In this document: piece by piece, positions 52,061 to 60,670 of the stretch
Position numbering within the stretch: position 1 is the stretch's first letter
Layout: each line of letters begins with the position of its first letter
NCBI RefSeq assembly: GCF_003298775.1
Contig: NZ_QNTQ01000024.1
Coordinates: 1 to 64,000, forward strand
DNA: 64,000 bases
Reading direction: 5' to 3'
DNA from: Rhodosalinus halophilus
GTDB lineage: Bacteria; Pseudomonadota; Alphaproteobacteria; Rhodobacterales; Rhodobacteraceae
Program-made: the position numbers and the translations under genes
Notes under the pieces: model-generated
The model's database searches: none
What the model saw: the letters and a program-made list of their open reading frames with translations, nothing else
What the model was told of the DNA's origin: nothing

Positions 52061-53792
52061 GCTGCATCCCCCGCCGGTTCCGCCAGACCAGGCGGGGCAC
52101 CGCCAGCGCGAGCGCGAAGGGCAGAAGCGCCGCCGCCGTCTGGGCCAGGGCGTGCACGCCGATCGCGCGCCGGTCGCCGCCGGCTGCGAGCGCTACCGCC
52201 TCGGTCGTCACCGTCGCCACGCGCCCGCCGCCCACGAGCAGCGTGGGCAGATACTGGCCCACCGAGACCGCGAAGCCCACCGCGAAGGCGGTGAGCAGGG
52301 GGGCCAGCAGCATCGGCAGCCGGACGCGCCAGAGCACGCCTTCGGGCCCCGCGCCCAGCCCGCGCGCGGCCGTGCCGAGCCGCCTGTCCCAGGCCCGCCA
52401 GGGATCGCCCAGCGACAGGAAGACATACGGAAAGACGAAGACCAGATGCGCGGCCGTGACCGCCCAGATCCCGCTCTGCGCGCCGGACCAGAGCAGCGCC
52501 GCCTGCAATCCCGGCAGGAAGGCCACCTGGGGCACGATCAGCGGGGCGTAGAGCAGCCAGAGCCCGCCGCGGCCGATCCGGAGGCCATAGCGCTCCTCGG
52601 CCTCGAGGCAACCGATGGCGAGCAGGAGCGCGATCAGCGCCGAGAGACCCGCGATGGCCCCCGTGGTCAGCAGCAGGTCGACAAGCTCCGGCCCGTGCCG
52701 CGCCCAGCTGCGCAGCGTGAGCGCGTCGGGCCAGGCCTGCGGGAAGCTCCAGAGCGCCGCCACAGACCAGAGCGCCAGCAGGGCGAGGCCCGCCAGCACC
52801 GCCGTCGCCGACAGCCCGGCGAGCGCGAGCGAGAGCGCCGGCAGCCAGGGCCCCCGCGGCCCGCGCCGCCCCGAGCGCACCCAGGCGCGGCCGATCCCGG
52901 CCAGCGCCGCCTCGGCCAGGCGCCACAGACCGAGCGCCGCAACCACCAGGAGCAGTTGCACCACCGCGCCCGCTGCGGCCTGCAGCCGCAGCGCGAGGTC
53001 GGGGTCGTTCATCCAGCGCACGATCTGTACAGACAGCGTGGCGGGCGTGTTGGGCCCGAGGATCGCGGCCACGTCCACCACCGTCATGGAATAGGCCAGC
53101 ACGACATAGACCGGCAGCCGGATCTGCCGGTAGAGCCGGGGAAAGACGGTGCGGAACCACGCGCCTTCGCGTCCGTAGCCGAGGCTGCGGGCGACGGTCA
53201 GCGCACGCCGCTCGTCGGTCTGCCCCAGCGCGGCGATGGACATCAGCAGCAGGAAGGGCACCTCCTTCGCCACGAGCCCCGCGATCAGGGCGAGGCCCTG
53301 CGGATCCTGCACCACCAGCCAGTCGGGCGGGCGCTCGAAGCCGGTCGCCCAGGGCGACAGCGCGCGCAGCAGCCAGCCAGAGGGCGCGATCAGGAAGGCG
53401 ATACCGAAAGCGGCCGCCGCATGCGGCACCGACAGGAGCGGCGCGAGCGCGCGCCGGATCGCCGCGAAGACGCGCGTGCCGGACCAGCTCGCCACGATCA
53501 GCATGGTCACGGCGAGCGAGACCGCGGTCGCCGCCAGCCCCGTGACGACCGAGAGCCGCATCGCCGGGCCGAGGCCCGGCCAGTCCGCGAGCGCGCGGAA
53601 AGCGTCGAGGCCCGGCTCGGCGCGTCCCAGCGCGGGCATCACGCCGAAGGCCGGCAGCGCCGTGCCGACCAGGCCGGCGCCGACGGGAAGCGTCAGCAGG
53701 CCCACCGTGAGCAGCGGCACCGCCGGCAGCATCCGGACCCGGGGCAGGGGCGCGCGCACCGCGCCGCGGGCGAGGGCGCGCGCCGGCCTCAC
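52053..53792 (-). CDS. ynjC: ABC transporter fused permease YnjC-like
   Basis: A 579-residue inner-membrane permease with two binding-protein-dependent transport domains in tandem: residues about 55-265 with KEVPFLLLMSIAALGQTDERR, and about 350-560 with QVAFLPGLQAALLWSGAQSG. About twelve hydrophobic helices are visible. Two fused halves is the ThiP/YnjC architecture. It overlaps both flanking transporter genes. Substrate is probably thiamine or a relative by family, but not shown. Confidence 0.88.
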   Translation of the reverse strand: MRPARALARGAVRAPLPRVRMLPAVPLLTVGLLTLPVGAGLVGTALPAFGVMPALGRAEPGLDAFRALADWPGLGPAMRLSVVTGLAATAVSLAVTMLIVASWSGTRVFAAIRRALAPLLSVPHAAAAFGIAFLIAPSGWLLRALSPWATGFERPPDWLVVQDPQGLALIAGLVAKEVPFLLLMSIAALGQTDERRALTVARSLGYGREGAWFRTVFPRLYRQIRLPVYVVLAYSMTVVDVAAILGPNTPATLSVQIVRWMNDPDLALRLQAAAGAVVQLLLVVAALGLWRLAEAALAGIGRAWVRSGRRGPRGPWLPALSLALAGLSATAVLAGLALLALWSVAALWSFPQAWPDALTLRSWARHGPELVDLLLTTGAIAGLSALIALLLAIGCLEAEERYGLRIGRGGLWLLYAPLIVPQVAFLPGLQAALLWSGAQSGIWAVTAAHLVFVFPYVFLSLGDPWRAWDRRLGTAARGLGAGPEGVLWRVRLPMLLAPLLTAFAVGFAVSVGQYLPTLLVGGGRVATVTTEAVALAAGGDRRAIGVHALAQTAAALLPFALALAVPRLVWRNRRGMQHG

Positions 53793-54985
53793 TCCGCGAC
53801 GCCGTAGCGGTCGATCCAGTCGCGCTCGATCCTCTCCATCCAGGTCGGATGCGGCTCGGGCAGGGCGGGGCCCAACTCGTCGGGCGAAAGGGTGGCGATG
53901 CCCAGCTCGATCCCCTCGAAGCGCGCGCGCGCCTCCGCCGGCAGTTTCTCCATGTCGAGCACCGTGCCGTAGCCGAGGATCTCGGGGTCGAGCGCCCGCG
54001 CCTGCGCCTCGGGCGAGAGCAGGAAGTTCGCCACCACCATCGCGCCGGCCTTGGCCGAGGCGTTGTAGGGAATGGCGACGAAGCTCGCGTTGCCGATTGT
54101 GCCGCCGTCGGGGACGAAGGTGCGCACCGTGTCGGGGAGCTGGAAATTGGCGATGGCGGCAGAGGCCTCGCCCGGGCTGAAGGAGATGGCGAGGTCGATC
54201 TCGTCGTCGGCGATCAGCTGCAACTGCCGCGGCCCGGACTGCGGATAGGCGCGGCCCTCGCGCCAGAGATGCGGCGTGAGCGCCTCGACGTAGTCCCAGA
54301 GCGGCGCGGTGACGGCGGCGTAATCGGCCTGATCCGCAGGCGCCAGAAGCACCCCGGGGTCCTCCACCACGCCGTAGAGCGCCTGTTTCAGGAAGGTGGA
54401 GCCCAGGAAATCGGGCGGCTGGGGATAGGTGAAGCGGCCCGGGTTGGCCTCTGCCCAGTCGAGGATCGCCTGCATCGAGGGCAGGGGGGCCATGTCGGCG
54501 GAGTCGTACATGAAGACCACCTGCGCGGTGGCCCAGGGGCTCTCGAAGCCCTCCGTCGGCACGGTGAAGTCCACCGTCACCGGCTTGCCCTCGACATCGA
54601 CGTATTGCCAGTTCGGCAGGTCTTCGGCGAAGGGGCCGAAGAGCAAATCGTTCTCCTTCATCGCGGCGAAGTTCTCGCCGTTGATCCAGACGAGGTCGAT
54701 GGCGCCGCCCGCGTCCTGCCCGGCGGTCCTTTCGGCCAGCACGCGGCTGACGGCGTCGGCGGTGTCGGCGAGCTTCACGTGCTCGACCGTGACGCCGTAG
54801 TCCTCCGCCACGCGCGCGCCCACCCAGGCGATGAAGGCGTTTGTGTTGGTGGAGCCGCCCCAGGCGTTCCAGTAAACCGTCTGGCCGCGCGCCTCTTCCA
54901 GCACGGCGTCCCAGTCGGCCGGGTCGGGCCCGGCGAGGGCGAGGCCGGGCAGGGCGGCCAGCACGGCGGCGAGTGTCCTCTTCAT
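53789..54985 (-). CDS. ynjB: ABC transporter substrate-binding protein YnjB-like
   Basis: A 398-residue periplasmic binding protein with a short signal peptide (about residues 1-18, ending LALA). WDAVLEEARGQTVYWNAWGGS near the start and IDLVWINGENFAAMKENDLLFGPF, then a late LDMEKLPAEARARFEG, match YnjB of E. coli as I know it. It is in the same overlapping unit as the permease and ATPase. Substrate uncertain; YnjBCD is thought to be a thiamine-type importer. Confidence 0.88.
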   Translation of the reverse strand: MKRTLAAVLAALPGLALAGPDPADWDAVLEEARGQTVYWNAWGGSTNTNAFIAWVGARVAEDYGVTVEHVKLADTADAVSRVLAERTAGQDAGGAIDLVWINGENFAAMKENDLLFGPFAEDLPNWQYVDVEGKPVTVDFTVPTEGFESPWATAQVVFMYDSADMAPLPSMQAILDWAEANPGRFTYPQPPDFLGSTFLKQALYGVVEDPGVLLAPADQADYAAVTAPLWDYVEALTPHLWREGRAYPQSGPRQLQLIADDEIDLAISFSPGEASAAIANFQLPDTVRTFVPDGGTIGNASFVAIPYNASAKAGAMVVANFLLSPEAQARALDPEILGYGTVLDMEKLPAEARARFEGIELGIATLSPDELGPALPEPHPTWMERIERDWIDRYGVAE

Positions 54986-55611
54986 GGCGTCTCCTCTGTC
55001 GAAGCGGCGGGAAAGACCTTGCGCGCGAGCAGCAGGCGCGAACCGGCGGTGACGAAGCAGAGCGTGCCGAAGACCCAGGCGAGCGGCGCGAACCAGCCGG
55101 GCAGCAGGCAGATCAGCACGAAGAAGCCGATGGTCTCCGCCCCCTCCAGCAGCCCGCCCGTGAAATAGAGCGACTTCACCCCGCGCGCGTCGGTGCGCAT
55201 GCGCGCCTTCTCCGCCAGCACGGCGAAGCCAAGGAAGGTGGCGCCGTTGAAGTAGAAGCTCGCGAGCAGGAAGGCGCCCGCGGCGCCGTTGGCCGCCGGG
55301 TCGAGCCAGACGAAGGCGAGCGGGATCGCCGCGTAGAAAAGAAAGTCGCTGGTGATGTCGAGATAGCCGCCGAAATCCGAGCGCTGCGTGGCGCGCGCCA
55401 CCGCGCCGTCGAGCCCGTCCGCGAGCCGGCTCAGCAGGAGCGGGACGAGCGCCCAGTCGGGATGCCCTGCGGCGATCAGCGCCGCGGCGCCGAGGCCGAG
55501 GGCGAGCCCGCCCAGCGTGACGGCGTCCGCGCCGATGCCCGCACGCGCGACATGCCGCCCGAGCCGGTCGAGCGGCGGATCGATCAGGGGCCGGAGGCGG
55601 GCGTCGAACAT
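54982..55611 (-). CDS. ynjF: CDP-alcohol phosphatidyltransferase YnjF-like
   Basis: A 209-residue membrane enzyme that joins a CDP-linked lipid to an alcohol. The catalytic aspartates are in LADGLDGAVARATQRSDFGG followed by YLDITSD, close to the family consensus but one residue shorter between the Arg and Gly. Several membrane helices follow. The start at ATG 55611 gives FDARLRPLIDPPLDRLGRH, a typical N-terminus. It is first in the unit with ynjB, ynjC and ynjD, overlapping ynjB by 4 nt. The E. coli ynj cluster also has a CDP-alcohol phosphatidyltransferase (ynjF). Confidence 0.85.
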   Translation of the reverse strand: MFDARLRPLIDPPLDRLGRHVARAGIGADAVTLGGLALGLGAAALIAAGHPDWALVPLLLSRLADGLDGAVARATQRSDFGGYLDITSDFLFYAAIPLAFVWLDPAANGAAGAFLLASFYFNGATFLGFAVLAEKARMRTDARGVKSLYFTGGLLEGAETIGFFVLICLLPGWFAPLAWVFGTLCFVTAGSRLLLARKVFPAASTEETP

Positions 55612-55674
55612 GCGCGGAGGGTAGGCGCGCGCTGCTTCACCCGCGAGTCGATTTTGCGTGAACAGCGCGCCGGA

Positions 55675-55742
55675 AAAGGGCCTTCGAAGGCCCTTGCAAG
55701 CGGTTTCGAAACCGCTTGCAAGGCGCTTTTTCAAGCGCCTTG
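55675..55742. repeat. Three head-to-tail palindromes (CAAG...CTTG), second array
   Basis: Three abutting palindromes: 55675-55696 (arms AAGGGCCTTC/GAAGGCCCTT, perfect 20-nt core), 55697-55718 (arms CAAGCGGTTTC/GAAACCGCTTG, perfect) and 55719-55742 (arms CAAGGCGCTT/AAGCGCCTTG around TTTC). The first two share their core with members of the array at 18719-18784. It lies directly behind the metF stop and could be its terminator. Confidence 0.9.
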
Positions 55743-55744
55743 GC

Positions 55745-56614
55745 TCAGGCGACGTGCTCGAGCTTCATCTCGGGCTTCACGCCCAGCGCGAAGCAGACGT
55801 CGCGGGTCAGCTCGGGCTTGTTGAGCGTGTAGAAATGCAGCTTGTCCACGCCGCCCTCGATCAGCTTGGTGCAAAGCTCGGTGCACTGTGCGGTGGCCAG
55901 CAGGTCGGTGCGCCCGTCGCGCTCGGCCTTCTCGAAGGCGCGGTCGAGCCAGTCGGGGATCACCGCGCCGCACATCTTGGCGAAGCGCTTGATCCCGGCC
56001 CAGTTCTCGATCGGCATGATGCCGGGAACGATCGGCACGTCGATGCCGGCCTTCTCGCACCGGTCGCGGAAGCGGAAGAAGGTCTCCGGCTCGAAGAAGA
56101 ACTGCGTGATCGCTTCGTGCGCGCCCGCGTCGATCTTGCGCTTGAGCCACTCGACATCCGCGTTCTCGTGCGCGGCGTCGGGATGCGGGTCGGGATAGGC
56201 GCCCACCCGGATGGTGAACTTGCCGGTCTCCGCCAGCGCCTCGACCAGTTCCGCCGAGTTGCCGAATCCCTCGGGGTGCGGGGTGAAGCTGCCCTCGCCC
56301 TTGGGCGGGTCGCCGCGCAGCGCCACGATCTCGCGCACGCCGGCTTCGGCGAAGCCCTCTGCGATCTCCATCGTCTCGGCGCGCGAGGCGTTCACGCAGG
56401 TCAGATGCGCGGCGACGTTGAGCCCGGAATGCTTGTGCAGCGTGCCGACGGCGTCGCGGGTGAGCTCGCGGGTCGTGCCGCCCGCGCCGTAGGTGACCGA
56501 GACGAAGCGCGGCGCCAGCGGCGCGAGCACCTGCACCGTGTCCCACAGGCGAAAGGACGCCTCGAGCGACTTGGGCGGGAAGAACTCGAAGGATACGGCC
56601 GGCACGTCGGTCAT
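55745..56614 (-). CDS. metF: Methylenetetrahydrofolate reductase
   Basis: Reduces 5,10-methylene-THF to 5-methyl-THF, the methyl donor for methionine synthesis; binds FAD. SFEFFPPK is at residues 8-15, YGAGGTTRELT and ALRGDPPKG follow, and EAITQFFFEPETFFRFRDRC holds the conserved Gln-Phe region. At 289 residues it is the usual bacterial length. ATG 56614 follows GGGAG. It is divergent from a MetR-like regulator, the classical arrangement. Confidence 0.94.
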   Translation of the reverse strand: MTDVPAVSFEFFPPKSLEASFRLWDTVQVLAPLAPRFVSVTYGAGGTTRELTRDAVGTLHKHSGLNVAAHLTCVNASRAETMEIAEGFAEAGVREIVALRGDPPKGEGSFTPHPEGFGNSAELVEALAETGKFTIRVGAYPDPHPDAAHENADVEWLKRKIDAGAHEAITQFFFEPETFFRFRDRCEKAGIDVPIVPGIMPIENWAGIKRFAKMCGAVIPDWLDRAFEKAERDGRTDLLATAQCTELCTKLIEGGVDKLHFYTLNKPELTRDVCFALGVKPEMKLEHVA

Positions 56615-56655
56615 CTGGAGCTCCCTCTGTTGGACACGACCTTGTCGCATGGGGC

Positions 56656-56674
56656 GTTTCGTGAAACAAACTCA
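56656..56674. promoter_or_regulatory. Possible MetR/LysR binding site between metF and its regulator
   Basis: The 88-base gap contains the inverted repeat GTTTC/GAAAC (56656-56667) overlapping TGAAACAAACTCA (56662-56674), which differs at one position from the MetR consensus TGAA-N5-TTCA. The location between divergent metF and a MetR-like gene makes this a plausible site. Confidence 0.45.
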
Positions 56675-56702
56675 TATCGCTCAAGTCCAAGATGAGGCGC
56701 GT

Positions 56703-57614
56703 ATGAAGATGCACCTCGAATTCCGCCATCTCCGCTCGATCAAGGCGATCCACGAGGAGGGCGGGCTGGCCAGGGCCGCGGAGCGGCTGAACATCACGCA
56801 GTCCGCGCTGAGCCACCAGATCAAGGGGCTCGAGGATCAGACCGGTGTGGAGCTTTTCGTGCGCCGATCCAAGCCTTTGCGTCTTTCGGCGGCGGGGCAG
56901 CGGCTGCTGCGCCTCGCCGACAAGGTGCTGCCCGAGATCGACGCGGTGCAGGCCGAGTTCGCGGGCCTGCGCGCGGGCCGCAGCGGCCGGCTGCACATCG
57001 CGATCGAATGCCACGCCTGCTTCGAATGGCTCTTTCCGGTGCTCGAGGCCTTCCGCAAGTCCTGGCCCGACGTCGATGTGGATATTCGCCCCGGCCTCGC
57101 CTTCGACGCGCTGCCCGCGCTGCAGAAGGAGGAGGTCGATCTCGTGGTTTCCTCCGACCCGGAGGATCTGCCGGGCGTCACCTTCACCCCGCTTTTCGAC
57201 TACGCGCCCGTTTTCGTCGCCTCCGCCCAGCACCCGCTGGCGCAGAAACGCTTCATCGAGGCGCAGGACTTCCGCGGCGAGACGCTCATCACCTACCCGG
57301 TGGAGCGCGCCCGCCTCGACGTCTTCAGCCAGCTGCTGACGCCGGCCAAGGTCGAACCGGCCGCGATCCGTCAGGTCGAGCTGACCGCGGTCATCCTGCT
57401 GCTGGTGGCCTCGAATCGCGGTGTCGCGGTGCTGCCCGACTGGGTGGTGCGCGAGGTGAAGTATTCCTCGGATTATGTCACCCGGCCGCTCACCGCGGCC
57501 GGGATCACCCGCCGGCTCTACGCGGCCACGCGCAGCGAGGACATGCCGAAGCCCTACATGGCCGATCTCATCGGTCTCGCAAGGGACGAGGCGGCCCGCA
57601 TGCAGGCCGCCTGA
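56703..57614 (+). CDS. metR: LysR family regulator, MetR-like
   Basis: A 303-residue LysR-type activator. The N-terminal helix-turn-helix (EEGGLARAAERLNITQSALSHQIKGLEDQTG, about residues 17-46) and the cofactor domain (about 95-300) are clear. The segment LHIAIECHACFEWLFPVLEAFRKSWP is characteristic of MetR, which binds homocysteine and activates met genes. Two Met codons (56703, 56709) could start it; I use the first. Its position opposite metF supports the MetR assignment. Confidence 0.88.
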   Translation: MKMHLEFRHLRSIKAIHEEGGLARAAERLNITQSALSHQIKGLEDQTGVELFVRRSKPLRLSAAGQRLLRLADKVLPEIDAVQAEFAGLRAGRSGRLHIAIECHACFEWLFPVLEAFRKSWPDVDVDIRPGLAFDALPALQKEEVDLVVSSDPEDLPGVTFTPLFDYAPVFVASAQHPLAQKRFIEAQDFRGETLITYPVERARLDVFSQLLTPAKVEPAAIRQVELTAVILLLVASNRGVAVLPDWVVREVKYSSDYVTRPLTAAGITRRLYAATRSEDMPKPYMADLIGLARDEAARMQAA

Positions 57615-57629
57615 GCCCCGCGCCGGCTG

Positions 57630-57836
57630 TCAGAGTGGTTTGAGGTCGCCCGCCATGGTGCGGCCGTCGCGCCCCTCGCGCAGCTCGTAGGATACGCGCT
57701 GATTGTCCGCGAGGCCGGTGAGCCCCGAGCGCTCGACCGCCGAGATGTGCACGAAGACGTCCTTGCCGCCGTCCTCGGGCGCGATGAAGCCGTAGCCCTT
57801 CGTGGCGTTGAACCATTTCACGGTGCCGTTCGGCAT
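57630..57836 (-). CDS. Cold-shock domain protein (CspA family)
   Basis: A 68-residue single-stranded nucleic acid binding protein acting as RNA chaperone. RNP1 is KGYGFIAP and RNP2 is VFVHISAVE, with KWFNATKG before them. Full length. It has a long untranslated leader of about 120 bases (see promoter at 57961-57988), as is usual for cold-inducible csp genes. Whether this copy is cold-induced cannot be told. It is convergent with the MetR-like gene, 15 bases apart. Confidence 0.93.
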   Translation of the reverse strand: MPNGTVKWFNATKGYGFIAPEDGGKDVFVHISAVERSGLTGLADNQRVSYELREGRDGRTMAGDLKPL

Positions 57837-57960
57837 TGTCCCGTGTCTCCTTTCGTCCCAAAGTCCGCCCCGTGCGCCGCGCCGGGGCACGATCGCCGAC
57901 TTCAGGACCGGCTTCGTCGGAGGTCGAGGCAGGAGACTGAAGAACCGCGGCCGCCTGGAA

Positions 57961-57988
57961 AGAATTGCACGCGGTTTGTAAAAAGCAA
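57961..57988 (-). promoter_or_regulatory. Promoter of the cold-shock gene
   Basis: On the minus strand TTGCTT (57983-57988) and AATTCT (57961-57966) are 16 bases apart and would give a leader of about 115-120 bases before the csp ATG. Long leaders are typical for csp genes. Confidence 0.45.
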
Positions 57989-58041
57989 GCGAAACGCGTC
58001 CGCGCCGCCCCCGCGCGGCTCTGCATGCGGAGGAACAGGGC

Positions 58042-58356
58042 ATGGTCATCTACGGACTCGCCACATGCGACACCTGCCGGAGCGCGTCCCGCGCGCTGCA
58101 CGAGGTGGATTTCGTCGACGTGCGCGCCACGGGCTTCCCCGACGGGCTGCTCGAGCGCGCGGCGGAGGTCTTCGGCGCCGATCTCGTCAATCGCCGGTCG
58201 GCGACCTGGCGCAGTCTCTCCGAAGAGGAGCGCGCGCTGCCCCCGGTCGAGCTCATCCGCCGCCACCCCGCGGTGATGAAGCGTCCGCTGATCGAGACCG
58301 AGGACGGGCTCCACCTGGGCTGGAGCGCCGAGGTCCGCCGCGCCCTTGGCGTCTGA
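58042..58356 (+). CDS. ArsC/Spx family thioredoxin-fold protein
   Basis: A 104-residue protein with the N-terminal YGLATCDTCRSASRAL, where CDTC resembles the redox Cys pair of Spx and ArsC family proteins, and VDVRATGFPDGLLERA and LIRRHPAVMKRPLIETEDG, where the conserved MKRP-L segment is found in ArsC and YffB. True arsenate reductase activity is uncertain, because the YffB-like branch has unknown function. It is divergent from the csp gene. Confidence 0.85.
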   Translation: MVIYGLATCDTCRSASRALHEVDFVDVRATGFPDGLLERAAEVFGADLVNRRSATWRSLSEEERALPPVELIRRHPAVMKRPLIETEDGLHLGWSAEVRRALGV

Positions 58357-58367
58357 CGGCGCCGCGC

Positions 58368-58946
58368 TCAGCGCCCGCCCAGCCGCGCGGCCAGCAAACG
58401 GTCGAGCGCGAGCGGCCCCGCGCCTTTCGCCACCAGCGTCGCCAGCACGAAGACCCACAGCAGCCGCTGGTCCAGGATCGCCCCGTCCGGCAGCCGGTCG
58501 AACCACGCCCCCAGCGTCTCGGCATGGGCGACGCCGCCGTGCCCATAGAGATCGGTGAGACTCTGGAGCGCGACGAAGCCGATCATCCCCAGCGCGGCAA
58601 GACGGGTGAAGAGGCCCAGCACGATCAGCCCCGGCAGCACGAACTCCGCCGCCGTGCCGGAGACCACCACGGCCCAATGCCACAGGCCCAGCTGCCCGGG
58701 GTCGTAGCCCGCCGCCTCCATGGCGCGCGGAAAGATCTGCGCATAAGCCCCCATCGCAGGCTGGAAAAGGCCGAAGAGCCCCGGCCCGAGCTTCGTCGCC
58801 GCCGCGTGCCAGAAATGGATCAGCAGCACCGCGGCGAAGGTGAAGCGCGCGAGGCTGGGCAAGAACACCTCGTCGCTTTCCAGCGCGCGCAGCGCCAGCG
58901 GGCGCAGGCGGCCCTGCGCGGCAGGGGAAAGGCTCTCGGCGGTCAT
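58368..58946 (-). CDS. DoxX family membrane protein of the bufferin operon
   Basis: A 192-residue membrane protein with about four hydrophobic segments (LARFTFAAVLLIHFWHAA; WAVVVSGTAAEFVLPGLIVLGLFT; GMIGFVALQSLTDLYG; LLWVFVLATLVAKGA). The layout fits DoxX/DUF417-type proteins. It is the last gene of the DUF2282-DUF692-DUF2063 unit, overlapping DUF2063 by 4 nt; a DoxX gene is a regular member of such operons. A role in redox or export is inferred. Confidence 0.85.
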   Translation of the reverse strand: MTAESLSPAAQGRLRPLALRALESDEVFLPSLARFTFAAVLLIHFWHAAATKLGPGLFGLFQPAMGAYAQIFPRAMEAAGYDPGQLGLWHWAVVVSGTAAEFVLPGLIVLGLFTRLAALGMIGFVALQSLTDLYGHGGVAHAETLGAWFDRLPDGAILDQRLLWVFVLATLVAKGAGPLALDRLLAARLGGR

Positions 58947-59707
58947 GGCAGGGTCTCCTTGCAGTCTTGTGGCATCAGCCCCGTGATCGCGCCGCCCGTG
59001 AGCAGCGCGGCCAGCACCGGGCCGAGGTCGAAGTCCACTCGCGCCCGGGCGCCTGCGGCATGCGCCTCGCCCAGCGTGGCCCCATCGGCCAAGGCAGCGA
59101 CTGCGGCCGCGCCCCCCGGCGGCAGCGCCTGCGCCAGGGGATCGAAACCCGGCCGCGAGACGAGCACCTCCTGCGCGCCGCCCTCGGGCCGCGGGCCCTC
59201 CTCCAGCGCATGCGCGCGCAGCGCGGCCACCGGCCAGCGCGAGACCACCCGCCGCACCGCCGGCGCGAGCTTCAGCCGGGTGCCCTCGAGCGCCTCGGGC
59301 GCGATCGCGGCGAGCGCCTCGGGCGCGACCGGATCCGCGTCGGCGGCGTGATAGGCCTCGCGCAGCGCCATTTCGAGGCGCGCGAGATCGGGCGCCCATC
59401 CGAAGCGCGCGCGCGGCGCGACTCCTTCCAGAAAGCCCGGCAGCTCCGCGCCGTAGAGCGCAAGGCGCGGATCGCGCGGCGGATGCGCGCGCAGGAAGGA
59501 CAGCGCGAGGCCGCGGAAGCGCTCCCCCCCGATCAGCGCCCGCAGCGCGGGAAAGCCCGTCTCCAGCGCCGCCACGAGGCTTGCGGCGACATTGTTGCGG
59601 TAGATGTCGAAGCGGCGGCCGGCCGGCCGGCCGGCCCCGTCGTGCAGACCTGCCGGCGCGGGGCGGGCGGGATCGAGCAGCGCGGCGCGGAAACTCTCCT
59701 GCCTCAT
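58943..59707 (-). CDS. bufC: DUF2063 protein, MNIO partner (BufC-like)
   Basis: A 254-residue protein of the DUF2063/HvfC group. The N-terminal [16 protein letters not shown] and [33 protein letters not shown], then [34 protein letters not shown], are family hallmarks. These proteins recruit the precursor peptide to the DUF692 iron enzyme. It overlaps bufB by 4 nt and DoxX by 4 nt. Confidence 0.88.
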   Translation of the reverse strand: MRQESFRAALLDPARPAPAGLHDGAGRPAGRRFDIYRNNVAASLVAALETGFPALRALIGGERFRGLALSFLRAHPPRDPRLALYGAELPGFLEGVAPRARFGWAPDLARLEMALREAYHAADADPVAPEALAAIAPEALEGTRLKLAPAVRRVVSRWPVAALRAHALEEGPRPEGGAQEVLVSRPGFDPLAQALPPGGAAAVAALADGATLGEAHAAGARARVDFDLGPVLAALLTGGAITGLMPQDCKETLP

Positions 59708-60552
59708 CTCACCCCCTCCAGCGCGGCGGCGGCGCGCGCCGCCTCGGCGCGCAGCACCGGCCAGTCCGGCACGTCGGTATCCCACTCGATCAGCACCGGC
59801 TTGGGTCCGGTCCGCGCCAGCACCTCGCCGAGCAGCGTCCAGACCGGGTCGGCCACCGGGTGGCCATGATCGTCGATCAGCAGGGGCGCGCCATGCGCGT
59901 CCGCCTGTTCCGCATGCCCGCCGAGGTGGATCTCGCCCACGGCCTCTAGCGGGACCTGCCCCAGATAGTCCCGCGCCGAAAACGCGAGGTTCGTCGCCGA
60001 GACGAAGACGTTGTTGACGTCGAGCAGCAGCCCGCAGCCCGTCCGCGCGACCAGCCGGGCGAGGAATTCCGTCTCCGTCATCTCGCTCTCGGCGAAGGCG
60101 AGATAGCTCGACGGGTTCTCCAGCAGCATCTGCCGTCCGAGCGCCTGCTGCACCTGATCGACATGCGCCGCCACCCGATCGAGCGTCGCGCCGGTCCAGG
60201 GCAGCGGCAGAAGATCGTTGAAATGGGCCCCGTCGTGCGTGGACCAGGCGAGATGCTCGGAGAAGCGCGCCGCGCCAACGCGCGCGCAAAGCGCGGCGAC
60301 CCGCGCAAGATGGCCCGGATCGAGCGGCCCCTCGCCGCCGATCGAGAGCCCCACGCCATGGACCGAGACGGGCAGGCGCTCCGCGAGCGCCGAAAGCTGG
60401 GCCTGCGGCCGCCCGCCGTCGCCGAGATAGTTCTCGGCGTGGACCTCGATCCAGCCCACCGGCCCGGGATCCCGCATCAGCGCCTCGAAATGACGGGCCT
60501 TGAAGCCTACGCCCGCCGCCGCCGGCAGGCCCTCTCGCATCGCGTCGAACAT
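59704..60552 (-). CDS. bufB: DUF692 multinuclear iron oxidase (BufB-like)
   Basis: A 282-residue TIM-barrel enzyme of the MNIO family, which modifies cysteines in peptides using several iron atoms. The metal ligands appear in [45 protein letters not shown] and [10 protein letters not shown]. At 282 residues it is full length. In bufferin operons this enzyme converts precursor cysteines to thiooxazoles that bind copper. It is preceded by copy 2 of the dispersed motif. Confidence 0.93.
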   Translation of the reverse strand: MFDAMREGLPAAAGVGFKARHFEALMRDPGPVGWIEVHAENYLGDGGRPQAQLSALAERLPVSVHGVGLSIGGEGPLDPGHLARVAALCARVGAARFSEHLAWSTHDGAHFNDLLPLPWTGATLDRVAAHVDQVQQALGRQMLLENPSSYLAFAESEMTETEFLARLVARTGCGLLLDVNNVFVSATNLAFSARDYLGQVPLEAVGEIHLGGHAEQADAHGAPLLIDDHGHPVADPVWTLLGEVLARTGPKPVLIEWDTDVPDWPVLRAEAARAAAALEGVR

Positions 60553-60556
60553 GCGT

Positions 60557-60591
60557 CCGGTCCTTCCTCTTGCCCGAAATACCCCCGCCGG
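60557..60591 (-). repeat. Dispersed 35-nt motif, copy 2
   Basis: On the plus strand it runs CCGG-TCCTTCCTCTTGCCCGAAA-...-CCCCCGCCGG, parallel to the copy at 16533-16567. On the minus strand its end GAGGAAGGA lies just before the bufB ATG and may serve as ribosome site. Function otherwise unknown. Confidence 0.55.
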
Positions 60592-60670
60592 AGGCCAGGC
60601 CGCGCGCCTCGCGCGGCCCGCTCAGGGCGTCGCGCCGCAAGGCGCGTCCGCCTGGAGATCGCTGGAAAGC

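Noticed and set aside
51419-54985. Calling the ABC importer ThiBPQ
   Set aside because: The binding protein resembles YnjB more than ThiB, and the CDP-alcohol phosphatidyltransferase linkage matches the ynj cluster. A thiamine-type substrate remains possible.
55612-55674. A TPP riboswitch before ynjF
   Set aside because: The gap between the metF stop and the ynjF start is too short once the palindrome array is counted, and no CUGAGA-type core was seen.
56615-56702. A SAM-type riboswitch before metF
   Set aside because: Only 88 bases are available and no conserved SAM-II or SAM/SAH core was recognised.
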